Under the pieces are notes generated by a model. That model had not been told where the DNA came from, did not search any database, and saw nothing but the letters and a program-made list of their open reading frames with translations. Of a stretch of DNA of 64,000 bases, positions 12,115 to 23,089 are shown piece by piece; within the stretch, counting starts at the first letter, position 1; every line of letters begins with the position of its first letter. A program made the translations under genes and the position numbers. The DNA is from Atkinsonella hypoxylon (Eukaryota > Ascomycota > Sordariomycetes > Hypocreales > Clavicipitaceae): positions 1 to 64,000 of the forward strand of contig JFHB01000102.1 of assembly GCA_000729835.1 (NCBI GenBank), given 5' to 3'.

Positions 12115-12429
12115 TGTTGGGAGACCAAGGGTCAAATTTATACTCCTTCGAGTCGGCCCTACGACTAGTTCACTAGTGCACTAGTATTTACATCAAAGAG
12201 GTTCAAATTCGGTTATCTAGGAGTTGTATCTAACTAGCAAAAGAGGCTACATTATATACCCCATTAGATGCCTTACATGCCTTAAGTATAGTGTTGTATT
12301 AAGGGGGAATTAAGGGGTATTAGCAACCCTAATGTAAGTAGAGACTAATGTGCAAATGCAACTAATTAGCAGTTATATCTACCTATACAGGCGCTAGAAT
12401 TGCACAATAGAGTTATAACGATTTTAACA
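12115..12429 (-). repeat. Copia-E 3' LTR, 315 bp
   Basis: The left end on the plus strand is TGTTGGGAGACC, with CpG kept (for example TTCGAGTCGGCC). The inner right half has changed to TA-rich sequence, ending GATTTTAACA, where the other LTR has GATTCCAACA. Confidence 0.93.
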
Positions 12430-15400
12430 CTAGCAGTCTCTCTTTTTATTGTGCTAGTAGAGTAACTTTAACAGTTACAGTAATAATAAAATAGATTAAA
12501 GGAATAAACAACAATAAATCCAATATCCTTCTGCATTAATTTGTAGGTCTCTTTACTTAGTCTTCTACCTATATATTAGCCTTATTGTTGTTAATAAAGG
12601 ATTTAAGAGTCTTATTTAGCGTTGCTTTTATTATTAAATTAGCAATATTATCTTTACCGTTAATCCAGTAGATTTCGTTAATTTTGCGCCTTTTATATAA
12701 TTAATGTAGCGCTATAATATTAATTATTAATCTCTTTTCCTTTATTATACTAAGCTTTATAAGGCATTTATACAATAAGAACAAATCCGTATAGACTACT
12801 AGTAGAATTAGCAGTATCTATAGCTGCTTTATTACTATATTTAATGTAGTGCTAATAGTATATAATATATCTATGCCTTACACTATACTGTATAGTTTTA
12901 ATGTAAGTGCGCTCCTTATAACTCTCTTGCTTTTAATAGAGCTATATATAATAATATTGCCTTTTATTATAAATTTAGCATTCTCTTTGCAAGCTTCTTT
13001 ATTGCCTAGAATAATTACGTATTCTATCTAGGAGCTTAAATCTTTATTATTTGCAAAGGATCTATTAAAAATATATATAATTTAGTAGAGAGAAGGTCTA
13101 TTAGAATGTATTATAATCTATAGGTTTAGTTGTTAATCTACTATTAGAGCCTCTTGTTTAGTTGCTTAATATTCTTAATTGTGATATCTTACTGTTATAC
13201 AGCAACAGAAAGGTTAAATGCAGCTTCTAGTTAACAGATTGTAGCAATATACACGCTGTAGGCTTATTACTTAACGTACTGTTATTTCGTTAAATCTATA
13301 TTAACACTAGTAATGTTAATAGGCTAAATCCTTTTGCTTTAACCTTTTTAGCAAAGGGTTAAAGTGCTATTAGATTTAGTTAATATATATCTATTAAAAA
13401 TTAGTAGCGTTTCTACTATTAAGCTCTACTTTAGTTTTACAGTAAAGTTAGCCTTCTGTAGTTTAGATTCTTTATAGTTAGAGAAGGTTCTATTGCTTAA
13501 TTCTAATGTATTGTTAGTCTACATTCTAACAATTCTAAAGCAGTTATTGTTATTTAATATTAGTAAGTAGGGGTTATATATTAATGTAACTATACTTAAG
13601 TTATTATAGTAGTAGCGAAAGTATATAGACTACTAATATATACCTACTTTAGCGATTCTATATAGAGGCTTAATTACTTCTATTACTATATTGTAGGGAT
13701 ATAGGTGTCTAATTTAGTTAGGAAGTTATACAATAATCAATCTATTTAAATTAGTGTTAGATTGTATATAAGCCTATATAATATTGTAGATCTATAAAAC
13801 AATATTGCGTTTTTAGAGAGATAGAGCTAGTGCTACAATTAAGCGTTAACTAGCTTATTAAATTGTTAGGGATTGCGTTAAAATTAACAATTTATTGCTG
13901 TTGTTATATCCTTAAATAACTAGTCTTAACTTCTTATATAGTAATATAGTTCTTTTTCCTTTAACTTCTTAAACTATATAAGATTTAAAGATATAGTTAT
14001 TGTGTACAGTAGAGTTAAATTTAATAAATTAGAAAACATCTTTAGCTAATAGTGCATTAATTTTAGCTTAGTTAAATGCTTTAAATAGAGTACCTTTTGC
14101 TATAATCTTATTGTCTTTCCTTAGTTATACAGCTAAGTTATAGTTTACTATTTCTTTTACAGAAAAAAAAATTTTATTGCTAAATTTATATAGTAATATA
14201 TAAGTAGAATTAATATTACTACTAGGATTAAGATTATAAGAACTACTAGCAGTTAGGCTAGAAATAGTAATATATTTATTTAGTTTATTGTTAAAAGTAG
14301 AGGAATTTTATATAGAATTAATTAGAATAGAAAGAGAGTTCTTTCTTAGTCTTCCTAGACCTCTTTTCTATATTAGGTTTAGATTAATTAGTTACTTTAC
14401 CTTTAGGGGTCTTTCTCTCTTCTTTAGTAGAATAGAATTGCTTTTAAATAGAGATTCTATATTGCTTTTATTAGGTATAACGTTAGAAACAGCAGAATAG
14501 TTATTAGATTTATTGTTATTATAGTAGTAGGGTTTTACAATAGTTATATAAAAATAAATAGAGCTATAAGGCATTTATACAGTGCATTTCTCGCTATCTA
14601 TAGCAAGCAGCTTATAGGGGCTTTACTAGCCTTCTTTTTTACGCTATATACGCACTTCTAACTATAGAGGCAGTAAATATATAAGTATTGTATTTAGGCT
14701 GTTGCAGGAGGCAAAAGCATTATAAATTTGCCTTTATACTAGGCACTTTTAGGCTTTATTAGTAGCTTTATATAGAATTAAAGCTTATTATATTACAGAA
14801 AGGCTTAGGGGTAAATTATCTGTTATATAAGGGTAGGAACTAAAGACTAGTAATATAGGCATAAGACCGTTAGGTCTAGCAGAATTATTAACAGCTTTAA
14901 CAGCTATCTAAAGCTTTTAATCCTTTATAATACTAGTATTAGTGCTTAATTTATTGTTAATAATGTTATAAGCTCTTTATAATAGGCTATAGTACTATTT
15001 AACTTTACTAATGCTGTTATAGGATTTAATAGGAACTTTATTAATATTAATAGACAATATTTATATATAATAGCGGAATTTAGTAGATATAAAGTTCTTT
15101 CTAGTATTATAAACTATCTAGTTAAAAGGGCCTAGATAGGTATTAATTTAGCATTCTTTTAACGCATTCTAGATATTTTATACTTTCTGCTTTTAGGGTT
15201 CTAGAAAGTAGGCTGCCTAGAACAAGGTTGCAGAATCTACAACATAAAGAATAGAGCTGCTGTTTAGATGTATAATATTAACAATAATTTTATAGTTAAA
15301 GTTATAGTTATCTTTTAACGTAAATCGGAATTAACTAGGTAATTTACTGTTAAGTTAGCAGTAGTAGTAGACTTATATAATTCTATTAATAGCGTTATTA

Positions 15401-18106
15401 TTACTAATATCTTTACCTATACATTATAGAATCTTCATTAATTATTGTATAGAGGGATACCTAAATTAACAATAAAGCTAATAGATTTACTTTTCTAATA
15501 GAAAGAATATAGCTACTTCTGTAGCTTCTAGAGTTCACTATAGATATCTCTATTTCTAGATAATAGGAACCTTTTAATTGCCTTAAATTAGCACGTTTTT
15601 AAGGTTGTTAAGCTTTATATATATCTTATCTATATTATTAATGCTGTATAGGAATAAAGTGCTTATATTAATAATATAAAATGTAATTAGGCTAAAGACT
15701 GTTAAAACTGTAATAAAACCTATTAAAGTTGCTAATCCTACGCTAAATGTAATTATATAGTATTAATTAGATAGATTTATCTTTAATAAAGGCATTTTCT
15801 TTACTAGTGCTTATACTTAGTTAATTCTAGCTGTTAATACGCCTACTGCTTTAGTGTTAAGCAAGATGCCTCTAAATATCTCACTAGAGTAACGTTCTTT
15901 TAATATATAAGATAATAAATATAATAAGGGATCTATAGGATTTAATTAATCTTCTATAAATAGGTCTTCCTTATGTAAAGCATACTAGCAAGCTTCTTCC
16001 TTAAGGTTCTAGAAGATAGCTCTATTGTTTATAGTTGCAGCATTAGTAAAGAATTATATAATTATTAGCTAAAGAGTTTTTCCTTTATTAGCTGTATTAG
16101 ATTCTTTAATAAATACTTTACCTACATCTTAAGCATTATTAGAACTGTTATTCTGCGTAAGTTTACTTAATCCTTTATAAGCCTATAAATAGGCTTTAAA
16201 TTTGCTGTTTAAAGGAGAGGTTCTATGCTTCTTGTTATTCTACTATCTTTAATATACTTCTTAACGTTCTTTTTTGCTGTACTTTATTAACTAACATCCT
16301 TCTTTTCTATAGATAAAGCAGCGTTATTTTCTAGTCTTACTCCTACTACAGCTAGAATCTCTTAAACGTTAATATTAATAGTTTATATAGAGGGCTTTAT
16401 TATTAATATTAAGTTAGTTAAATCTAGCGTAGAATTAGCTAATTTCCTTCTATGCTTCTGCAATACTAATTAACTTTTATAGGTTGCTAATAAGCTCTTA
16501 GAATATTGCATTAGTTATAAATTTAGCTTAGCTACATTTAGGGATGCCTCTAACTGCTTAAAGGGTTTACTTAATAAGTTTAGAATTATCTATAAAAGGG
16601 TTAAAAAGGCTATTATAGATATCTTAAAGGTTCTAGATTATTATATTAAGGCAGTTAAGTATAGATTTATTAGGGTTCTTAGCAATTATATTACGTAATA
16701 TAATGCTGTTCTATCTTTAACAATAGAACTGCTTATTAGTTAGGGTCTTAAAGTGTTGTTTAATAATTTTAACTATTTAATTAAAGGTATAATTTATCCT
16801 TATATTTATTGCAATTATTATAAGGTAGAATTTATATACTTTACCTATTAGTATTACTAAAAATACCTTTATTATTGCTAGTTCTAAGAAATTAAGTTGT
16901 TAGTATAGGTTATTAAGGATAACTACTTTTAGCATAATAAAATCGAATATATTGCTGCTATATTTATTGCTTTCCTTATAGATCTTTATAAGGTTAAGAA
17001 CTTTTCTTATATTAGTTTAGGAAGAATCTATTATAGAAGGGAGTAACAGTTATACTACTAGAAGCAGAAGAAATCTTATATTCTATAGTAGAAGGGAAGG
17101 AGGTAGTATTTCTGCTAATATACCTATTAGATTGCTAAGTACGCTTAACAAAAGTAATAGAGAGAGTGCTAAAGGTATAAGAAGAGGGTTCTATAAAGAA
17201 GATTAAGGCTTCTTTACTATAAATATAGGTTCTATATCTAGGTGTAGATTTAAGTAGAATTTACCTAATACTACTTATTTATTAATCTCTTCTTCTAGCT
17301 ATATAGATTGTTCCTCTTTCTATAGTACTCTTTTAAGGGAATTAGTAATTTAGCTGCTGCTTCTGCTTATATAGACTCTATATTTACGTAGTAAGTTATA
17401 TAATACTTTAATAATTAAAGTAGAAGCTCTTTAAAATAGGTCTTTATTCTAGTTATAGAAGTTAAATTTAAAGTTCTTCTATTGTTCTTAATCTCTAAAT
17501 CTTTAATCTTTATAAAGGTTAATTATAAAGGTAATTCTATTGTTTAAATTAGTAGTAGTAGTAGTTTCTAGGTTAATTTTATATATTAAGTCTTAATCTA
17601 TTAATAGAAGTTTTTAATACTTTTAAAGTTATTCTAGAAGCTTATTAGGTTGTAGTTATTGCTTAAATTCTTATAAATCTACCTAGAGTTATTATAAACT
17701 TATTATATTAAATAAGATTAAGTAGTATAGAAAGAGAAAGTAGATATAATAGAATTAGTATAAAGATAGAGGGATTTAGCTAGCTTCTAGCTAAGTTCTA
17801 AGATAGTTAAGGGAGTTAAATTCTATAGCATTAGCTGCTAAGAGTTCTAGCTAGTAATTTAATTCCTTAGGAGTTTAATATTAATAATTAGTTAAACTAA
17901 AACGTTATTATAAGTAAATATAACTTAGTAACTAAGCAATTGTAAAGATATCCCTTCCTTTAGCATACTTTACTAGTTGCATTAGCTGCTAAGGGTTCTA
18001 GCTAATAGTATTATATCTCTTCTTACTAAACCTAGCTAATCTATAGTTAGTTATGCTAATCTCTTTAGTTATACTAAAGACTTCTAGTTAAGTAACTACT
18101 AATTAG
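12430..18106 (-). pseudogene. Copia-E gag-pol polyprotein, RIP-inactivated
   Basis: Minus strand. Gag: near 16335-16290 a zinc-knuckle remnant reads CFIYRKEGC, with the second Cys changed to Tyr. Reverse transcriptase starts near 14110 with KIIAKGTLFKAFN and KDVFQFIKF-type motifs (Q from a TAG). Its catalytic box at about 13500-13535 reads TNNTLEL where TDDT is expected. RNase H near 12830-12560 shows KRVIRSALTLKLYSIV, LPVVYTDLFLLYKYLIKL and EKRLIINI, typical of the fungal Ty1/copia RNase H. The 60-70-codon plus-strand frames at 12849-13031 and 14288-14500 lie antisense to this gene and are chance. No intact frame remains. Confidence 0.85.
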
Positions 18107-18421
18107 TATTAAGAGACTAAGGGTTAAATTTATACTCCTTTAAGTTAGCCCTACAACTAGTTCACTAGTGCACTAGTATTTACATTAAAGAGGTTTAAAT
18201 TTAGTTATCTAGGAGTTATATCTAACTAGCAAAAGAGGCTATATTATATACCCTATTGGATGCCTTATATACCTTAGGCATAGTGTTGTGTTAAGGGGGA
18301 ATTAAGGGGTATTAGCGACCTCGATGTAAGTGGAGACTAATGTGCGGATGCGACTAATCAGCGGTTGTATCCACCCACGCAGGCGCCGGAATCGCACGAT
18401 GGAGTCATGACGATTCCAACA
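18107..18421 (-). repeat. Copia-E 5' LTR, 315 bp
   Basis: Partner of 12115-12429. The inner left half (18107 to about 18290) is RIP-mutated; the outer 125 bp keep dense CpG and TpG (for example GATGCGACTAATCAGCGG). The mosaic is the mirror image of that in the other LTR. Confidence 0.93.
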
Positions 18422-18426
18422 AGAGG

Positions 18427-19175
18427 TTTAGTTAAATCTTTACTTAAAGTTAAAGTAACCTCTTTCTAGGGATTTAAGCGTTTTAGGATCTAGTAGATTA
18501 AATGCTTTTTACAATTAATTTAATTGTTTATTCTCTAGTTATATTATAAAGTATCTTTCTAAACTATAGGATTAACCTTCTTCTCTTATAGGTTTAGTAT
18601 TATAGCTAATAAGAACTTTATATTATTAGGTTAATTCTCTAACTATATAATTCTTTTGCTTTAGGGATATAACTAAATATCTTAAGCTGCTAGCTATTCT
18701 TAACTAATAAATATATTGTAACCTATATTAGCAATATAAAATTTCTGTTTAATAAATCGTTATATATTTAGCTTTATTGTTTCTTTAATAAAGTAAGTAA
18801 CCTTTCTAGCACTTTAATTACAATAATTAGATAGAGATATAGGCATTAATAGCTTCTTAAGAACCTATTCTAATAACTTCTTAGCCTACTTAGCTACTTA
18901 ATAGCTAATTAGTAATAAGATATCTGCTTCTATATTATATAAAGCTTAGATCTTAAATCCTAATCTATATAACTGCAACTGCGTAGGAATTGTAAATAAA
19001 TTTAGGTTTTTATTACTAATTCTAGCTACCTATAGCATCTTAACTACTATAGAGACTTCCAGTAGTGCTCTTAGTTTTCTAAATTAGAAGATAAACTAAA
19101 AGACTAAGAATTCTTTTCTTCTTCTATTGCTTTTTTAGTAGTAGTAATCTTCTTTCTATTAGGGCAGTTATAGGT
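18427..19175 (-). pseudogene. Gypsy-D1 protease region
   Basis: Minus-strand internal sequence of Gypsy-D1 between the Copia-E and Copia-C1 insertions. At about 18990-18900 the translation reads IPTQLQLYRLGF, then ALYNIEADILLLI, which fits the active-site region of a gypsy-type aspartic protease (expected D-S-G-A-D; the first Asp is now Asn). A second motif, IANIGYNIFISQEQL, lies near 18715. Just downstream of 19150 are the last codons of the gag zinc knuckle. Inactive by RIP. Confidence 0.7.
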
Positions 19176-19180
19176 AAAGT

Positions 19181-19875
19181 TGTTAAAAATAAGCTACCCT
19201 GTATAGCCTATTTTTATGCCTACTAGTTGCTCTATCACGTGACCCTCATTAGGTCTTGTTACGTTGATTTTTGGTAGAGATATCGTTGTTACTAGATGCA
19301 AACATCTAGATTTAACTAAGGCAAAGTTGCCTAACCTATAGTTAACTTTAACTGCGATTTTCTCTACAACTAGCAATAGTAGAAATTCAAGAAGTATACT
19401 ATTTAAAAGCTAAGAATTAGGGCTATCTAATAGTATAATTGTTGGATAGAGTTGCTTATAAGGACTGCTTATTATTAGTGGAATTTGTTAAATTATGCAT
19501 ATAGGCGTCTCGTTTGTATAGCCGTAAGTCGATTTTTTTGTTTTTATATAGTAAATCTTTTTGCGGAAATTATAAAGTAGCCTATAAGCCCCTTCTAGTA
19601 ACTACAGCCTACTAATATAGTCAGTAGGTCTATAAGGGACTAGAAAGATTTAAGATCCTACCCTTACTTGTTTGTTACAGCGCTCTTAATATAAGATACC
19701 ACTATTATTATAGTTATCTACTGCCTCTACGTGATCTATACTATACACTACAGCTTAATTTAGGCTGCTGCTGCTTCCACTACATAATAATTGCTAGGAG
19801 CAATTACAGGTGCTAAATCTAAGAGACTACTACCCTCTTAGATATCTAGTCCTGTAATCCCTATTATTTTTAATA
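19181..19875 (+). repeat. Copia-C1 5' LTR, 695 bp
   Basis: Homologous to seven other LTR copies or pieces in the window. It contains a short hairpin, CTAGATG...CATCTAG, near 19294-19312. The 60-codon minus-strand frame at 19194-19376 is within the LTR and has no counterpart that suggests coding. Confidence 0.95.
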
Positions 19876-19892
19876 GGTTATAAGCCTAGAAG
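19876..19892 (+). other. Copia-C1 primer-binding site (half-tRNA-iMet type)
   Basis: GGTTATAAGCC directly follows the LTR. It is complementary to the anticodon arm of initiator tRNA-Met (loop CTCATAA), the type of internal tRNA cut used as primer by Drosophila copia and many fungal copia elements. The family's ancestral form was probably GGTTATGAGCCC, as kept in TRIM-T; G to A is the RIP change. Confidence 0.75.
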
Positions 19893-20818
19893 ACCTATCT
19901 GCAAGCTATTAGCCCGCTGAAAATCTACTATTGTGTACTGTATTACCCACTAGAAGCTATATTAAGACCTGCGCTAGCAGCTATTGCTGCTAAAAATTAG
20001 TAGCTTGCTGGAAGCTATTAATACCTGCGTTACACACATCGCTACCCACTATACTGGTGTTTTTATTCTGCCCACCCTATGCCTCCTGCACTAGTTCTAT
20101 ACACCCTGTGCATACACACTTTTAAAGCTATTCTTAATAGCTAGGTTCTATTGTTGCGTAACATTAAAATATATATATTTACATACATTACATTTGCACT
20201 GTAAATCGTTTTATTAGGCACTGCCTAATTAATTATTTCTATTAAGAAATAAGCTTAGCGCTGCACTACATCGCTTGTTGTTGTGCTATTATCTTATATA
20301 TTGTGCACCCTATGCACCTCTATTAGTAGCTATACTACAATTTGTAGTGCACGCCTAACAGCTCTTATCGCAGATATTCCTGTGTTTTCGGTTGCAGAAT
20401 TAATTTATATAGTAATCCTACCGGTTAGGATTTTAAAGTAGGAATTAGCTAGATATCCCTAAATTGGCTGTGCCTAGGTCTCTACTAATTTATTAGAACC
20501 TAATTGGAGAAGAATCTCCTAAATTTTTTAGCTAAAAATAGCTAGGACCTGTGTTTTATGCCCCTTGCAACCGCTTGTTAATCTGGTCTGCTATATAAAT
20601 TGTATGTACATATAGATTGCAATATAACGCAGCCCTTAGAGCTCGTTATACCTATTACAAAAGAAATTAGAGAAAAATCTCAGTATAATTTCTAAAGATA
20701 TAGGGCACTTCTAGGCCTATAATAGAGCAATCTATTAATATCTAGTAGAGGTTATTACTGTTATTTTCTACTATTTCTACTGTAATTTGGTTATAATAAG
20801 CTATTAAAATCCCTTAAA

Positions 20819-21736
20819 ATAGCACTAAAAGGAACAGGTAAGGGAAAGAGCACAAGCCCTAAACGGGGTAGTAGTTCTAGTACACTAGCTAATCCAGCTG
20901 CTGCTACTAGCTTTCTTGGTCCAGCAAGGTCCCCCCCTCAGCTAGTAGATTCCTCTTCTAATAAAGAAGATTATACAGCTAAGAAGGCTCTAAAGGAAGC
21001 TAGATTAGCTTCTAAAAGAGTAGTGTAAGTCTATAATGTGCAAGCTGATCTAAAAGCTTAAATAGATAAGCAACAAGAGACCCTAAATAGATTCATTAGG
21101 TATAGTGAAGCAAAACAAAGCCAAAATGAAGGTAATATAGCTAATTTACTAAGTAAATTAGATACTATAATTACATCTATAGGTAATCTCTCAATAGAGT
21201 CTCCTAAGGCAGATCCTATTACTTCTAAGATTTCTAAAGTCTCTTTTAAAGTCCCTAAACCTTCTAGTTCCTCTAATAGTGCTACTTTTCTGCCTGCTTT
21301 TAATAAAGGCACTATAAAAGAGTTAAATAAGAAGGTCCACTCTATTCTAGAGGCTGCTAAGCTAAAAGGCCCTAAAAATTTTAAACAGTAGAAGTAAGCT
21401 TTAACTATTTAATTTAGGGCACTAGAATTCCCTTAATTTATTAATAATCCTAGTATAGCTAGTACTTTAGTAGATTTAGAACAAGCTATTATCCTTATAA
21501 TTATAAGAGATAGTTGCTAATCTAGACCTCAAGCTGCTATAAGCTGGCATAAGTCCCCTATAGATGCCTATAACGTTCTAGTTAGGCAATATTTGCAGAG
21601 TGCTGAAATACAACGTGGTACGCTATATGCTAGTTATTATAACTTATTGTTTTCGAACTATAAGGGATCTTTAGAGGCCTTTAATGCTGAATTTAATAAT
21701 TTACTAGCTAGATTACAGCTCTATAGTGTAGCTATT
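20819..21736 (+). pseudogene. Copia-C1 gag, 5' part
   Basis: A frame starting at ATA (20819, probably once ATG) reads ALKGTGKGKSTSPKRGSSSS and continues for about 306 codons with only a few stops. It is a Ser/Lys-rich N terminus, then a helical region (KLDTIITSIGNLSIES) and a UBN2/gag-like core (NLLFSNYKGSLEAFNAEFNNL). It is cut at 21736 by Copia-C2 and resumes at 29954. It corresponds to 28290-27373 on the minus strand in Copia-C2. The 84-codon minus-strand frame at 21058-21312 is its antisense shadow. No zinc knuckle is visible in this part. Confidence 0.8.
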
Positions 21737-22211
21737 TATTAAAAATAATAGGGATTACAGGACTAGATAGAAGAGGGTAGTGGTCTCTTATATTTAGCAC
21801 CTGTAATTGCTCCTAGCAATTATCACGTAGTGGAAGCAGCAGCGGCCTAAATCAAGCTGTAGTGTATAGTATAGATCACGTAGAGGCAATAGATAACTGT
21901 AATAGTAGTATCTTTATATTGAGAGCGCTGTAACAAACAGTAAGGGTAGAATCTTAAATCTTTCCAGTCCCTTATAGACCCTCTAACTATATTAGCGGGC
22001 CGTAGTCGCTAGAAGGGGCTTATAGGCTACTTTATAATTTCCGCAAAAAGATTTACTATATAAAAATAAAAAAATCGACTTACGGCCATACAAACAAGAA
22101 ACCTACGTGCACAATTTAACAAATTCCACTAATAGCAAACAACCCTTATAGGCAACTCTATCTAACAATTATACCATTAGATAGCCCTAATTCTTAGCTT
22201 TTAAATAGTAT

Positions 22212-22290
22212 TATTGAGATCAAAAGAGTGGACCGATCCAACTGAACCTAGGATTACAAAGCCTTATATATTTTAACATATATTTTAACA
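22212..22290 (-). repeat. TRIM-T 3' LTR, 79 bp
   Basis: Identical to 22489-22567 over all 79 positions, read directly by comparison. CpA and TpG are intact. Confidence 0.92.
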
Positions 22291-22374
22291 CTCCCCCTGG
22301 AATTGTATATCCAGGTGCCCGTTCCGGAGATTATAGGCTTATACTAGCAATTAGATCTTTTTTTTTAATGGTTT

Positions 22375-22488
22375 TCGGCAGGGTTCGAACTTGTAACCTC
22401 TGCCTCGCAGAGCAGTGCTCCACTATGTGGTGGGCGACGTAAGGCCGCTGCAGTAGGCCACAACCACTGCGCCACCGGGCTCATAACC
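22375..22488 (-). other. tRNA-like core and primer site of TRIM-T
   Basis: On the minus strand the core starts with the primer site (22475-22488). It holds TGGCGCAGTGG (22464-22474), a full match to the box A consensus TRGYNNARNNG, and 72 bp further AGTTCGAACCC (around 22380-22391), close to box B. Between them are several short hairpins. It does not fold into a proper tRNA: the stem around TTCGAAC does not pair. The only long T run, TTTTTTTTT near 22358, is on the plus strand, so it is not a polymerase III terminator for this orientation. It may derive from a tRNA or SINE, or the boxes may be chance. Confidence 0.5.
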
Positions 22489-22567
22489 TATTGAGATCAA
22501 AAGAGTGGACCGATCCAACTGAACCTAGGATTACAAAGCCTTATATATTTTAACATATATTTTAACA
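22489..22567 (-). repeat. TRIM-T 5' LTR, 79 bp
   Basis: Identical to 22212-22290; followed on the minus strand by GGTTATGAGCCCGG. Confidence 0.92.
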
Positions 22568-23089
22568 AGTATACTTCTTGAATTTCTACTATTGCTAGTT
22601 ATAGAGAAAATCGCAGTTAAAGTTAACTATAGGTTAGGCAACTTTGCCTTATTTAATTCTAGATGTTTTGCATCTAGTAACAGCGATATCTCTACTAAAA
22701 ATCAACGTAACAAGACCTAGTTAGGGTCACGTAATAGAGCAACTAACAGGCAACTAGCAAGCATAAAAATAGGCTATATAGGGTAGCTTATTTTTAACAC
22801 TCCCTCTAGAAATATAAGAAGTAACTAGTTCTACAAGCAACTTAGCTCCTTTAAAGGATATTTAAGTTAGAATTAACTAACAAAATACAGTACTAATAAC
22901 AGAACTAAAATAACATAACTAATTCCAGCAATTCTAGGGTAGTTATAGTTAAATACAACTAGTTGTTGTTAATTGTTTTTGTTGTTTTCGATTTTTAACT
23001 GTTTTTTGTTGCTTTTCGATTTTTCAAGTGTTTTTGTTGCTTTTATAAGCTAGCTAGAAAGCTCTAGTAACTTAATAAATTGTTGATGC

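Larger units (their letters stand above)
12115..18421 (-). mobile_element. Copia-E, complete 6307-bp Ty1/copia element
   Basis: Two 315-bp direct LTRs (12115-12429 and 18107-18421) with TGTTGG...CCAACA ends and an exact 5-bp target duplication AGAGG (12110-12114 and 18422-18426). Coding order on the minus strand is gag, protease, integrase, reverse transcriptase, RNase H, as in Ty1/copia. The purine-rich stretch on the minus strand at about 12430-12447 is a plausible polypurine tract. It is inserted in Gypsy-D1 between its protease and reverse transcriptase. The internal region is strongly RIP-mutated. Confidence 0.92.
22212..22567 (-). mobile_element. TRIM-T: 356-bp miniature LTR element with tRNA-like core
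   Basis: Identical 79-bp direct terminal repeats (22212-22290 and 22489-22567) and an exact 5-bp target duplication AGTAT (22207-22211 and 22568-22572). Read on the minus strand the repeat starts TGTTAAAATATATG and ends GATCTCAATA. It is followed at once by a primer site GGTTATGAGCCCGG, and the 198-bp core ends in CCAGGGGGAG just before the second repeat. These are the parts of a terminal-repeat retrotransposon in miniature. There is no coding capacity, so it must use proteins in trans. The LTR ends and primer site resemble Copia-C, suggesting a related copia helper. The core has matches to the internal boxes A and B of RNA polymerase III promoters. It shows no RIP. Confidence 0.9.
21737..22799 (-). 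repeat. Copia-C2 3' LTR, split by TRIM-T
   Basis: LTR parts 21737-22211 and 22573-22799 flank TRIM-T. The uninterrupted counterpart around 29710-29740 reads TTAAATAGTATACTTCCTG, the pre-insertion form of the site. Confidence 0.95.

Noticed and set aside
14288..14500. 70-codon plus-strand ORF
   Set aside because: Antisense to the Copia-E pol, whose minus-strand motifs are clear; likewise 12849-13031.
22375..22488. A functional tRNA gene on the minus strand
   Set aside because: Box-like motifs are present but the T stem does not pair, no clear anticodon arm can be drawn, and it lies inside the TRIM core between LTRs. Kept only as a tRNA-like core.
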